A stretch of 64,000 bases of DNA. Origin: Burkholderiales bacterium. Lineage in GTDB: Bacteria; Pseudomonadota; Gammaproteobacteria; Burkholderiales; WYBJ01. The position numbers were made by a program, and so were the translations under genes. Below, piece after piece: positions 46,448 to 55,721 of this stretch. The notes under the pieces are model-generated. The model had not been told where the DNA came from, searched no databases, and saw only the letters and a list, made by a program, of their open reading frames with translations. Position 1 is the first letter of the stretch. Every line of letters begins with the position of its first letter. The DNA lies in contig JADLAC010000005.1 in the NCBI GenBank assembly GCA_020848435.1, positions 1 to 64,000 on the forward strand, written 5' to 3'.

Positions 46448-47455
46448 ATGTACGAATCCTTCTACAAGCTTCGCGGCAAGCCGTTCCAGCTCAATCCGGA
46501 TCCGAGCTTCTATTTCGCCTCGCGCGGCCACAAGCGCGCCATGTCGTACCTCGAGTACGGCTTGCATCAAGGCGAGGGCTTCATCGTCATTACCGGCGAG
46601 ATCGGCGCGGGCAAGACCACTTTGGTCAAGAACCTGTTTCGCCGGGTCGACCCGCACAGTTTCGTGGCAGCGCAACTCGTCAGCACCCAGCTCGATGCCG
46701 ACGATACCCTGCGTTTGATCGCCGCGGCCTTCGGGCTCAAGCACGAAGACCAGAGCAAGGCGATCCTGCTCAAGCGCCTGGAAGAGTATCTTCTCGGGGT
46801 CGCGCGGCAGGGACGGCGGGCCTTGCTGGTCGTCGACGAAGCTCAGAACCTGACGCCGCGGGCCGTCGAAGAGTTGCGGATGCTGTCGAATTTTCAGACG
46901 GGGGAGAAGTCCCTGTTGCAGAGCTTTCTGCTGGGGCAGCCCGAATTCCGCTATACCCTGCAAGGCGAAGGCATGCAGCAGTTGCGCCAGCGGATCATCG
47001 CGTCCTATCACCTTGGGCCCATGGACGCCGCCGAGACACGGGCGTATATCGAGCACCGCATGAAGACCGTGGGCTGGGGCGGCGACCCGGAGTTCAGCGA
47101 GGACTGCTTCGGGCCGATATACGATTATACGGGCGGCATTCCGCGGCGCATCAATACATTGTGCGACAGGGTACTCCTGTTCGGCTACCTGGAGGATCGG
47201 CATCGCATCGACGCACAGACGGTCGAAGCGGTGATCGGGGATCTCAATGGCGAAATGCCGACGCTGGCGGCGAACGAGGTGGGCTCGTCGCGCGTGGCAG
47301 CACGCAAGAGTGCGCAGGGCGAGGACCGAATGCTCGAACAGCTCGATCGGCGGGTGTCGAAGATGGAGCGATCCATCGTCAACATCCTGAAGCTGTCACG
47401 GGAATTGCTAAACCTCGCGCACGAGCGGCAACCCGAGAAGCGCGACGGGTCCTGA
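46448..47455 (+). CDS. XrtA-associated AAA ATPase (ExeA/GspA-like)
   Basis: A 335-aa ATPase with Walker A TGEIGAGKTT (residues 49-58), Walker B LLVVDEAQN, and sensor regions FLLGQPEF and IPRRINTLCDRVLL. The C-terminal ~70 residues are charged and partly coiled-coil. Its family always accompanies exosortase A loci; the related ExeA/GspA proteins act in secretin assembly, suggesting a role in assembling the export apparatus. It begins 9 nt after the beta-barrel gene. Confidence 0.9.
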   Translation: MYESFYKLRGKPFQLNPDPSFYFASRGHKRAMSYLEYGLHQGEGFIVITGEIGAGKTTLVKNLFRRVDPHSFVAAQLVSTQLDADDTLRLIAAAFGLKHEDQSKAILLKRLEEYLLGVARQGRRALLVVDEAQNLTPRAVEELRMLSNFQTGEKSLLQSFLLGQPEFRYTLQGEGMQQLRQRIIASYHLGPMDAAETRAYIEHRMKTVGWGGDPEFSEDCFGPIYDYTGGIPRRINTLCDRVLLFGYLEDRHRIDAQTVEAVIGDLNGEMPTLAANEVGSSRVAARKSAQGEDRMLEQLDRRVSKMERSIVNILKLSRELLNLAHERQPEKRDGS

Positions 47456-47611
47456 ATCGCCGCCGGGACCTGGAACCGGAAGAGATCGTTCCTGCCGGAG
47501 CGCTCGCGCACCGGCGTCTTCTGAGCTCGAAATGCAGGCCGAGCAGCACGCCGGCGCTTGCCCGCGACGCGGGCGCATCGCCGGTGCGCCGGCTTCGCAA
47601 GCGAAATCGCT

Positions 47612-48481
47612 ATGAACCAAGCCATGGCCGAATACATCAGTGCCGCGCACAACGCCATGACGATCGACGTCGAGGACTATTTTCAAGTCTCCGCGTTCGA
47701 GCGCCATATTCCGCGCTCTGCGTGGGACGACATGCCATGCCGGGTCGAGCGCAATCTCCACGTGATCCTGGAGCTGCTTGCCCGGTATGATGCCAAGGCG
47801 ACCTTCTTCACTCTCGGTTGGATCGCCGAGCGCTATCCCGCCCTGGTGCGCACGATCGTATCCAGCGGCCACGAGCTGGCAAGTCACGGCTTTTCGCATG
47901 GCCGCGCGCACGAACAGACTCCGCAGGAATTCAGCGAGGATGTGCGCTGCGCCAAGCGGCTTCTCGAGGACACGGCAGGCGTGGCGATCAAAGGTTACCG
48001 CGCTCCGAGCTTTTCCATCGGCCGCCTGAATCTTTGGGCATTGGAGCTCCTCGCTGCGGAGGGATATACGTATAGCTCGAGCATCTACCCCATTCGCCAT
48101 GACCATTACGGCATGCCGGACGCTCCGCGCTGCGCCCATCGGCCGAGCCATGCCAACGGGTTGCTCGAGATCCCGGTGACGACCGTGCGTGTCTGGAACA
48201 GGAATCTCCCGGCGGGCGGCGGGGGCTACTTCCGCCTGCTGCCGTACGCCATGTCGAGCTGGTGCTTGCGACGCGTCAATCGGCTCGATAACCTGCCTTG
48301 CGTGTTCTATTTCCATCCGTGGGAAATCGATCCCGAGCAGCCGCGCCAGGACGGCTTGAGCTTCAAGACCCGCTTTCGCCATTATGTGAACCTGTCACGC
48401 ATGCGCTCGCGGATCGAACGGCTGTTGCGGGACTTCCGCTGGGATCGCATGGACAGGATCTTTCTGGAGCCGACGCCATGA
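47612..48481 (+). CDS. XrtA system polysaccharide deacetylase
   Basis: A 289-aa NodB-type deacetylase. TIDVEDYFQ holds the catalytic/metal Asp pair, SHGFSHG is the HxxxH-like metal motif, and GYRAPSFSI is the third motif. It probably removes N-acetyl groups from the exopolysaccharide. The open frame begins at 47558, but MNQAMAEYISAAHNA at 47612 agrees with the family. There is no signal peptide, so the topology is unclear. Its stop overlaps the next gene by 4 bp (ATGA). Confidence 0.9.
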   Translation: MNQAMAEYISAAHNAMTIDVEDYFQVSAFERHIPRSAWDDMPCRVERNLHVILELLARYDAKATFFTLGWIAERYPALVRTIVSSGHELASHGFSHGRAHEQTPQEFSEDVRCAKRLLEDTAGVAIKGYRAPSFSIGRLNLWALELLAAEGYTYSSSIYPIRHDHYGMPDAPRCAHRPSHANGLLEIPVTTVRVWNRNLPAGGGGYFRLLPYAMSSWCLRRVNRLDNLPCVFYFHPWEIDPEQPRQDGLSFKTRFRHYVNLSRMRSRIERLLRDFRWDRMDRIFLEPTP

Positions 48482-49548
48482 GCGCGGTCGTGGCACACGT
48501 CGATCGGGCGAACATGACGCATCCGGTGGCGGTGCGCACGCTGCAAGCCGCGGATCGAGCGCGTTGGGATGAGTTCGTCTTGCAATGTCCGGGGGCGACT
48601 TTCTTTCATCGCGTGGGCTGGCAGCACGTGATCGAGCGTGCTTTCGGGCATCGGACACACTACCTGCTGGCCGAATGCGACGGCGCTATCGAAGGCGTGC
48701 TGCCGCTCGCGGAGGTGAAGAGCTTCCTGTTCGGCCATTCGCTCGCATCGCTGCCGTTTTGCGTCTACGGCGGCGTGGCGGCTCGGACGCAACGGGCACG
48801 TGCGGCGCTCGATGCGGCTGCCGTCCGGCTCGCCGAGAGTCTCCAGGTCGGCCATCTCGAGTACCGCGACATCGAGCGGCGGCATCCGGACTGGGCCACC
48901 AAGGACCTGTACGTCACCTTCCGCAAGGCGCTCGACCCCGACCCGGAGCGAAATCTCGCAGCCATTCCGCGCAAGCAACGCGCGATGGTGCGCAAGGGCA
49001 TCAAGGCCGGGCTCGGCGCCCATGTCGACTCGGACACGAGCCGTTTCTTCGCCGCCTACTCGGACAGCGTTCATCGGCTCGGAACGCCGGTTTTCGCCCG
49101 GCGCTACTTCGACATCTTGCTCGATGTCTTCGGCCGCGACGTTGAAATCCTGACGGTGACGCTGCAAGACGAGACCGTCGCTAGCGTGCTCAGCTTCTAC
49201 TTTCGCGACGAGGTGTTGCCGTATTATGGCGGTGGTACCCGGCTTGCGCGCGATGTCGCCGGCAACGACTTCATGTACTGGGAGGTCATGCGGCGCGCCT
49301 GCGAGCGCGGCGTACGCATCTTCGATTACGGCCGCAGCAAGCGCGGTACCGGATCGTTCGATTTCAAGAAGAACTGGGGTTTCGAGCCGCAGCCGCTCAA
49401 TTACGCGTACCGATTGGTTCGCTCGGATGCGGTGCCCGAGCACAATCCGCTCAATCCGAAATATCGGCTTTTCATTTCGATGTGGCAGCGGCTGCCCTTG
49501 TCCCTCGCCAACCTGATCGGGCCCTATGTCGTCAAGAACATCGGCTGA
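48478..49548 (+). CDS. FemAB-like XrtA/PEP-CTERM system-associated protein
   Basis: A 356-aa double-GNAT (FemAB) protein. It shows CPGATFFHRVGWQHVIERAFGH, LPFCVYGGVAA, a KQRAMVRKGIKAG helix and FDYGRSKRGTGSFDFKKNWGF. FemAB enzymes transfer amino acids from aminoacyl-tRNA; in exosortase loci the acceptor is unknown. The start ATG 48478 overlaps the deacetylase stop. The frame extends upstream to 48298, but that part is antiphase to the deacetylase. Confidence 0.9.
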   Translation: MSAVVAHVDRANMTHPVAVRTLQAADRARWDEFVLQCPGATFFHRVGWQHVIERAFGHRTHYLLAECDGAIEGVLPLAEVKSFLFGHSLASLPFCVYGGVAARTQRARAALDAAAVRLAESLQVGHLEYRDIERRHPDWATKDLYVTFRKALDPDPERNLAAIPRKQRAMVRKGIKAGLGAHVDSDTSRFFAAYSDSVHRLGTPVFARRYFDILLDVFGRDVEILTVTLQDETVASVLSFYFRDEVLPYYGGGTRLARDVAGNDFMYWEVMRRACERGVRIFDYGRSKRGTGSFDFKKNWGFEPQPLNYAYRLVRSDAVPEHNPLNPKYRLFISMWQRLPLSLANLIGPYVVKNIG

Positions 49549-49555
49549 GGCGCTG

Positions 49556-51172
49556 ATGCAGGAGAGACCGGCTGTGCCCGCCGCAAGCGCAGCGGCCGCC
49601 GTCTCGATCGCAGCGTCCTCGGATCAATCCTTGCGCCCCTGGTACTTTCGCCTGGGCTTGCTGTCCGCGGTGCTGGTGTGGACCCTTGCCTGGTACTGGG
49701 ATACCGCGGCGTCCATGGCGGGCATATGGTGGCAATCGGAAACCTTTGCGCATGGGATGATCGTCTATCCGATCAGCCTGTGGCTCGTCTGGCGCAAGCG
49801 ATCTGCATTGAAGGCACTGCCGTGCCGGCCGTCATGGCTGGCGGTGGCGCTCGGCGCCGGCGCCGGGCTCGGCTGGCTGCTCGGCGATCTGGCGGGGGTG
49901 CAGGCTGCCCGGCACCTGGGCCTGGTGACGTTGATCGCCTGTAGCGTCTGGGCCGTTCTCGGTACGCCCATTGCCCGCGCGATATCCTTTCCGCTTGCCT
50001 TCTCGCTGCTCGCGGTTCCGGTGGGAGAGTTTCTTCTGCCCACGCTCATACAGCACACCGCGGACTTCACCGTCGGAGCATTGCGGCTCAGCGGGATACC
50101 CGTCTACCGTGAAGCCAACAACTTCGTGCTGCCGACGGGAAGCTGGTCGGTCGTGGAAGCGTGCAGCGGACTTCGGTACCTCATTGCTTCCGTCACGCTG
50201 GGGTTGCTCTACGCGTACATCTCGTACACGAGCCTGTCGCGCCGCCTCCTGTTCGTGCTCGGCTCGATCGCCGTGCCCATCGTCGCGAACTGGGTACGCG
50301 CCTACATGATCGTGATGATCGGACACCTGAGCGGGATGCAATACGCCGTGGGCGTGGATCACTTGCTCTACGGCTGGCTGTTCTTCGGGGTCGTCATGCT
50401 GCTTCTGTTCTGGATCGGGTCGCACTGGCGCCAGGACGCGCCGGAGCGCAGCACGATCTCGGTGAGCCAGGCGAAAGGTCCCGTGGCCTTGAGCCCGAAC
50501 ATGGTGGCAGGAGCCCTGGTCACGTCCGCCGTGATCGCGACGGCCCCGTGGTATGCGCAGGCTCTCGATGCGAGCGCGCCGAATGCCTCGATAACGCTTG
50601 CAGCCCCCGATGGGCTGAATGGCTGGGTGGGCGTGCCGGCGCAAACGCACGCCTATCGGCCCCATTACCGGGGCGCACGCGACACGCTCGACCAGGCGTA
50701 CGCGAAGAGCGGTCGCAGCGTCGGACTGTTCATCGCCTACTATGCGCGAGAACGGCAAGGAAGCGAGCTGATCATGGGCAGGAACTCGGTCCGCCCGGCC
50801 GGCGATCGATCGTGGGTCGTGCTCAGCCAGGGCCGGGTTGCCGGCATCGAAACGGGCACGCCGCCGGTCCAGACGCGGCTGCGTCGCAACGGCGCGGAGT
50901 GGCTGGTGTGGCACTGGTACTGGGCAGGCAATCGCTGGGTCGTGCGCCCGGAGATCGTGAAGGCGCTGCAAGCCTTCGACAGGTTGAGCCGCAACGGCGA
51001 CGACGCTGCCGTGGTGGTCATGTACACGCCGCTCGCGGGGGACGAAAAGGCGACGCACAAGCTGCTCGCGGAGTTCTACGCCGACATGTTGCCCTCGATC
51101 GGTGCCGCGCTGTCGCGTTCGCGGGCTTCCACGCTGGTTACGGCCGGCGCCGGCGGGATAGACGGCCGATAA
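49556..51172 (+). CDS. xrtA: Exosortase A fused to a C-terminal EpsI domain
   Basis: A 538-aa inner-membrane protein. Residues ~25-310 are the eight-helix exosortase domain with the conserved Cys203 in VEACSGLRYL, Arg248 in ANWVRAYM and His269 in GVDHLLYGW; these fit the Cys-Arg-His site expected for PEP-CTERM processing. After a further helix (~325-340), residues ~350-520 form a periplasmic EpsI-type domain (WYWAGNRWVV, VVVMYTPLAGDE). In many genomes EpsI is also encoded as a fusion with XrtA. The start ATG 49556 follows the FemAB stop by 7 nt; an earlier ATG at 49526 would overlap it. The cognate PEP-CTERM protein is at 25363. Confidence 0.95.
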   Translation: MQERPAVPAASAAAAVSIAASSDQSLRPWYFRLGLLSAVLVWTLAWYWDTAASMAGIWWQSETFAHGMIVYPISLWLVWRKRSALKALPCRPSWLAVALGAGAGLGWLLGDLAGVQAARHLGLVTLIACSVWAVLGTPIARAISFPLAFSLLAVPVGEFLLPTLIQHTADFTVGALRLSGIPVYREANNFVLPTGSWSVVEACSGLRYLIASVTLGLLYAYISYTSLSRRLLFVLGSIAVPIVANWVRAYMIVMIGHLSGMQYAVGVDHLLYGWLFFGVVMLLLFWIGSHWRQDAPERSTISVSQAKGPVALSPNMVAGALVTSAVIATAPWYAQALDASAPNASITLAAPDGLNGWVGVPAQTHAYRPHYRGARDTLDQAYAKSGRSVGLFIAYYARERQGSELIMGRNSVRPAGDRSWVVLSQGRVAGIETGTPPVQTRLRRNGAEWLVWHWYWAGNRWVVRPEIVKALQAFDRLSRNGDDAAVVVMYTPLAGDEKATHKLLAEFYADMLPSIGAALSRSRASTLVTAGAGGIDGR

Positions 51173-51216
51173 GGCGCTTGCGTTCCAATGCTCCGCGGCT
51201 CGAGTGCTCTTTTGCC

Positions 51217-52413
51217 ATGCGCCCAGCCATGAGCGACATCCCGCTGGTCGTCCATGTCGTTCACTCGCTCGGCGTCGGTGGTCTCGAGAACGGGCTGGTC
51301 AACATCGTCAACCACATGTCGCCTGCCCGCTACCGCCATGCGCTCGTGTGCATGACGCACTCCGGGGACTTCGAGCGCCGTATCGCGCGCGCGGACGTGC
51401 CGGTGATCGCCATGCGACGCGGCTCGGTCCCCTTGTGGCGAACCTATCTCGATCTGTTCGCTGTCTTTCGCCGCCTACGCCCAAGCATCGTGCATACGCG
51501 CAACCTGTCCGGCCTGGATGCCTTGCTGCCCGCGCTCTGCGCCGGAGTGCGGGTGCGTATCCACGGCGAGCACGGTCGCGACGCCGACGATCTCGGCGGC
51601 AGCAATCCGAAGTATCGGCGATTGCGGCGTGCTTTCCGCTCGTTGGTTACGCATTACACCGCGGTATCCAAGGATCTGGAGCGATACCTGATCGAGCAGA
51701 TCGGCATCGCGCCGGCGCGCATCGACCAAATCTACAACGGGGTCGATATCGCGCGCTACCGGCCGGCAGACATCGAGCGCGCGGACGATCTTGCTGGCGG
51801 CGGTTCGCGGCGCGCGCTGCGTTTCGGTACGGTCGGACGGCTGCAAGCCGTCAAGGACCAGGTCACGCTCGTTCGCGCCTTTGCGCAGGCAGCGCGTGGC
51901 GCACCGGATGCCATGCGCGAGGCGAGGCTCGTCATCGGCGGCGACGGACCCTCTCGGGCTGAGATCGAGGATGAGATACGGCGCAGCGGCATGGCCGATC
52001 GCATCGACCTGCTCGGCCAGATCGACGACGTCGCCGCGCTGCTGCGCTCGTTCGACGTATTCGTGCTGCCTTCGCGCGACGAGGGCATCTCGAATACGAT
52101 CCTGGAGGCGATGGCGAGCGGATTGCCCGTTCTTGCCACGCGCGTGGGCGGCAATCCGGAGCTCGTTCGCGAAGGGGATACCGGCCAGCTCGTCGAATCC
52201 GGCGATCCGTGCGCGCTGGCGCGATGGCTCGTCCGCTATGCGCAGGACACGGCCTTGCGCCGCGCTCAAGGCCGAGCCGCTAGAATTCGCGCTGAAGGCA
52301 GCTTCAGCCTGCAGTCGATGGTCGATGGCTACGCCAAGCTGTACGACGAGCTGCTCGCGGCTAGACCGCGGCCCAGTGGCGATAGTGTCAAGAAATCAAT
52401 GATCCTGCCGTAG
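51217..52413 (+). CDS. PEP-CTERM/EpsH1-associated sugar transferase (stp2 type, GT4)
   Basis: A 399-aa GT-B glycosyltransferase. The N-lobe reads VHVVHSLGVGGLENGLVNIV and HTRNLSGLDALLPA. The C-lobe has FGTVGRLQAVKDQVTLVRAF, VIGGDGPSRAEIE and the donor-site EGISNTILEAMASGLPV with the conserved E-x7-E. The frame continues upstream to 50161 through the exosortase gene in another phase, but the real start is near ATG 51217 or 51229. It would add one sugar of the repeat unit. Confidence 0.9.
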   Translation: MRPAMSDIPLVVHVVHSLGVGGLENGLVNIVNHMSPARYRHALVCMTHSGDFERRIARADVPVIAMRRGSVPLWRTYLDLFAVFRRLRPSIVHTRNLSGLDALLPALCAGVRVRIHGEHGRDADDLGGSNPKYRRLRRAFRSLVTHYTAVSKDLERYLIEQIGIAPARIDQIYNGVDIARYRPADIERADDLAGGGSRRALRFGTVGRLQAVKDQVTLVRAFAQAARGAPDAMREARLVIGGDGPSRAEIEDEIRRSGMADRIDLLGQIDDVAALLRSFDVFVLPSRDEGISNTILEAMASGLPVLATRVGGNPELVREGDTGQLVESGDPCALARWLVRYAQDTALRRAQGRAARIRAEGSFSLQSMVDGYAKLYDELLAARPRPSGDSVKKSMILP

Positions 52414-52555
52414 TTCCAACGTCACGCCCGCAGCCGCGTGACGGCGTGCGGCAGCACCAGGAAGCTGCCAGGGATAGACGCGGCGAGGCACCCGATCCCT
52501 TGGATGGCAGGTATCTTGCTCCGAGGTTCACGGTTTCCCGAGGCTATTGACCGAA

Positions 52556-54481
52556 ATGTGCGGGATCGTAGGGATATTCGATTCTCGGGGCCGATCCGAG
52601 GTGTCGCGCGCGGCTCTGGAGCGGATGAATCAGCGCCAGTTTCATCGCGGGCCGGACGAGGGCGGGTTGCATCTCGAGCCCGGCATAGGCTTGGGGCACC
52701 GGCGTCTGTCCATCATCGATGTATCGACCGGCCAGCAGCCGCTATTCAACGAAGACGGTTCGGTCGCGGTCGTGTTCAATGGCGAGATCTACAACTTCCA
52801 AGACCTCGTCACCGAGCTGCAGGGGCTCGGCCATACGTTTCGGACCCGCAGCGATACCGAAGCGATCGTCCACGGCTGGGAGGCCTGGGGCCCAGATTGC
52901 GTCAAGCGCTTTCGCGGGATGTTCGCCTTCGCGATCTGGGATCGAAACCGCGAAACGCTATTCCTCGCCCGCGATCGCATGGGGGTCAAGCCGCTGCACT
53001 ACGCCTGGCTTACCGACGGCAGCCTCATATTCAGCTCCGAGATCAAGGCCCTGCTCGCGCACACGGGACTCGACCGGACGCTGGACCCGTTGGCCGTCGA
53101 GGAGTATTTCGCCTACGGCTATTGCGCGGATCCCCGAAGCATATTCAAAGCGGTACGCAAGCTTCCGCCGGCTTGCACGTTGACCGTGAGGCGAGGCGCC
53201 GCGCCGGCCGAGCCGCAAACGTATTGGGATCTCGAATTCAAGCCGGTCGGGCTCATCAGCGAAGCGCAGGCGCGTGAGGAGCTCGTCGTCAGGCTGCGCG
53301 ACGCGGTGCGCATCCGCCTGATGTCGGAGGTGCCTCTGGGCGCCTTCCTCTCGGGCGGGGTGGATTCCAGCGCGGTCGTGGCGATGATGGCCGGGCTGTC
53401 GAAAGAGCCGGTCAATACGTGCTCCATAGCATTCGGTGATCCGGCGTTCAACGAAGCGCAGTATGCGCGCGTGGTCGCCGACCGATACCACACCAATCAC
53501 CAGGTCGAACAGGTCGACCCCGACGATTTCGGCCTAGTCGGAAAACTGGCGGACCTCTACGACGAGCCGTACGCGGACAGCTCGGCCATCCCGACCTATC
53601 GGGTGTGCGAGCTCGCGCGCAAACGCGTGATCGTCGCGCTATCGGGTGATGGCGGCGACGAAAACTTCGCCGGCTATCGGCGCTACAAGTGGCATATGAA
53701 GGAAGAGCGGATACGCTCGCTGCTGCCGCTGCCGCTGCGGCGTTCGGTGTTCGGCCTGCTCGGGCAGGTTTACCCGAAGGCCGATTGGGCACCGCGGGTC
53801 TTGCGCGCGAAGACCACGTTCCAGGCCTTGGCGCGCGATTCGGTCGAGGCCTATTTTCACAGCGTGTCGATCATGCGCGACGACATGCGCCGGCGGCTGT
53901 TCAGCGATTCCTTGCGTGCAAGCCTCGGTGGGTACAGTGCGCTCGAGGTGCTGCGGCACCATGCTGCCCGAGCGCCGACCGACGATCCGCTGTCGCTTAT
54001 CCAGTACCTGGACATTAAGACCTATCTTGCCGGCGACATCCTGACCAAGGTCGATCGCGCCAGCATGGCGCATTCGCTCGAGGTGCGAGAGCCATTGCTC
54101 GATCATCCGATGATGGAATGGCTTGCGGGTCTTCCGCCCAGCTTCAAGCTCGGCCGCGGGGAAGGCAAGCTCTTGTTCAAGGAGGCGATGGAGCCTTATC
54201 TGCCCAACGACATCTTGTACCGGCCGAAGATGGGCTTTGCCGTGCCGTTGGCGAGCTGGTTTCGCGGACCCCTGCGCAGCCGCGTGCGCGAAGGGCTGCT
54301 CGGCCCGCGGCTCGCGCAGACGGGCTTTTTCAACCCAAGCTATCTGCGTCACCTGGTCGATCAGCACGACAGCGGTGTGCGCGACTATAGCGCGCCGATC
54401 TGGTCCTTGCTCATGTTCGATTCCTTTCTCGGCGCGATCCTCGGCCAGACGCAAGCGAGCCCGCTGCGCGCCGCGGTCTAG
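52556..54481 (+). CDS. XrtA/PEP-CTERM system amidotransferase (asparagine-synthase type, copy 1)
   Basis: A 641-aa glutamine amidotransferase/ligase. The class II glutaminase domain begins MCGIVGIFDSRGR; Cys2 must become N-terminal, so ATG 52556 was chosen over TTG 52547. It has RGPDEGG and FNGEIYNF, and the synthase domain has the PP-loop LSGGVDSSA with ALSGDGGDENFAGYRR later. The family is specific to exosortase loci and is thought to amidate a sugar acid or a related matrix component. There is a 142-nt gap upstream. Confidence 0.92.
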   Translation: MCGIVGIFDSRGRSEVSRAALERMNQRQFHRGPDEGGLHLEPGIGLGHRRLSIIDVSTGQQPLFNEDGSVAVVFNGEIYNFQDLVTELQGLGHTFRTRSDTEAIVHGWEAWGPDCVKRFRGMFAFAIWDRNRETLFLARDRMGVKPLHYAWLTDGSLIFSSEIKALLAHTGLDRTLDPLAVEEYFAYGYCADPRSIFKAVRKLPPACTLTVRRGAAPAEPQTYWDLEFKPVGLISEAQAREELVVRLRDAVRIRLMSEVPLGAFLSGGVDSSAVVAMMAGLSKEPVNTCSIAFGDPAFNEAQYARVVADRYHTNHQVEQVDPDDFGLVGKLADLYDEPYADSSAIPTYRVCELARKRVIVALSGDGGDENFAGYRRYKWHMKEERIRSLLPLPLRRSVFGLLGQVYPKADWAPRVLRAKTTFQALARDSVEAYFHSVSIMRDDMRRRLFSDSLRASLGGYSALEVLRHHAARAPTDDPLSLIQYLDIKTYLAGDILTKVDRASMAHSLEVREPLLDHPMMEWLAGLPPSFKLGRGEGKLLFKEAMEPYLPNDILYRPKMGFAVPLASWFRGPLRSRVREGLLGPRLAQTGFFNPSYLRHLVDQHDSGVRDYSAPIWSLLMFDSFLGAILGQTQASPLRAAV

Positions 54482-54497
54482 TGCCATTAGATCCTTC

Positions 54498-55721
54498 ATG
54501 CGTATCCTTCACGTCCTCGATCATTCGCTGCCATTGCATAGCGGCTATGCTTTTCGCACGATTGCCATCTTGCGGGAGAGCCAGGCGCTCGGATGGGAAA
54601 CGGTGCAGTTGACCAGCCCGAAACAAGGTACCGGCCCGGAGGTCCGCGAGGAGACCGTCGAGGGCTGGCATTTCTTTCGCACGCCCCCGGTCAGGGGACT
54701 CGTCACCGACCTGCCGGCGATGGGGGAGCTTGAGCTGATGGGAGAGCTGGCGCATCGCATCGACGCGCTGGTGCGGCGCTTTCATCCGCACATCATCCAC
54801 GCCCACTCTCCGGTGCTCAACGCGATACCCGCCTTGCGCGTCGGGCGGCGCACCGGGGTGCCGGTCGTGTACGAAGTGCGCGCGCTATGGGAAGACGCGG
54901 CCGTCGATCATGGTACGACGCGCGAAGGCAGCCTGCGCTATCGCTTGTCGCGCGGCTTGGAGACGTTTGCCGCGAAGCGCGCCCACCAGGTCGTAACCAT
55001 ATGCGAAGGCTTGCGAGGCGAGCTGGTTGCGCGCGGCGTGCGTCCCGAGCGCATCACGGTCGTCCCGAACGGCGTGGATATCGAGCAGTTCACCGCTGGC
55101 TCGCAAGCGGATGCCTCGCTCGCGCACGATCTCGGCGTCACCGGGGCCACGGTGCTCGGCTTCGCCGGTTCCTTCTACGGCTACGAGGGTTTGAGCGTGC
55201 TCCTGTCCGCCATGCCGGAGATCCTGCGCGCTTGCCCCCAGGTGCGCCTGGTGTTGGTCGGCGGTGGATTCCAGGAAGAAAACTTGCGCCGGCAGGCGCA
55301 GGATCTCGGTATCGCGGACAAGGTCGTTTTCACTGGGCGGGTGGCACATGCCGAGGTGAGCCGCTATTACAGCCTCATCGACCTGCTGGTCTATCCGCGG
55401 CTGTCGATGCGCTTGACCGATCTCGTTACCCCGCTCAAGCCGCTGGAGGCGATGGCCCAGGGCAAGCTGGTCGCGGCCTCTGATGTCGGCGGGCACCGCG
55501 AGCTCATCGAGGACGGCAAGACCGGCGTGCTGTTCAAGCCGGGTGACGCGTCCGATCTCGCGGCGAAGGTGCTTTCGTTGTTGCGCGAACGCGCGCGTTG
55601 GCCGGCGCTGCGCGAGTCGGGAAGGCGGTTCGTCGAAACGCAGCGCACGTGGAAGCAAAGCGTCGCGAACTACATTCCGGTGTACGAAGCACTGTCAGAG
55701 AACGCAGCGCGCGCCGCATGA
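54498..55721 (+). CDS. PEP-CTERM/exosortase A-associated glycosyltransferase (stp3 type, GT4)
   Basis: A 407-aa GT-B enzyme. It starts MRILHVLDHSLPLHSGYAFR, has VVYEVRALWEDAAV and TVVPNGVDIEQF, then GFAGSFYGYEGLSVLL, VLVGGGFQEENL and the donor loop LVTPLKPLEAMAQGKLV. The gene starts 16 nt after the amidotransferase and overlaps the next glycosyltransferase by 4 bp. Confidence 0.9.
   Translation: MRILHVLDHSLPLHSGYAFRTIAILRESQALGWETVQLTSPKQGTGPEVREETVEGWHFFRTPPVRGLVTDLPAMGELELMGELAHRIDALVRRFHPHIIHAHSPVLNAIPALRVGRRTGVPVVYEVRALWEDAAVDHGTTREGSLRYRLSRGLETFAAKRAHQVVTICEGLRGELVARGVRPERITVVPNGVDIEQFTAGSQADASLAHDLGVTGATVLGFAGSFYGYEGLSVLLSAMPEILRACPQVRLVLVGGGFQEENLRRQAQDLGIADKVVFTGRVAHAEVSRYYSLIDLLVYPRLSMRLTDLVTPLKPLEAMAQGKLVAASDVGGHRELIEDGKTGVLFKPGDASDLAAKVLSLLRERARWPALRESGRRFVETQRTWKQSVANYIPVYEALSENAARAA

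Noticed and set aside
50161-51216. 750-residue open frame running through the exosortase gene into the sugar transferase
   Set aside because: Only the part from 51217 shows glycosyltransferase motifs; the upstream part is an alternative frame of xrtA kept open by GC-rich codon use.
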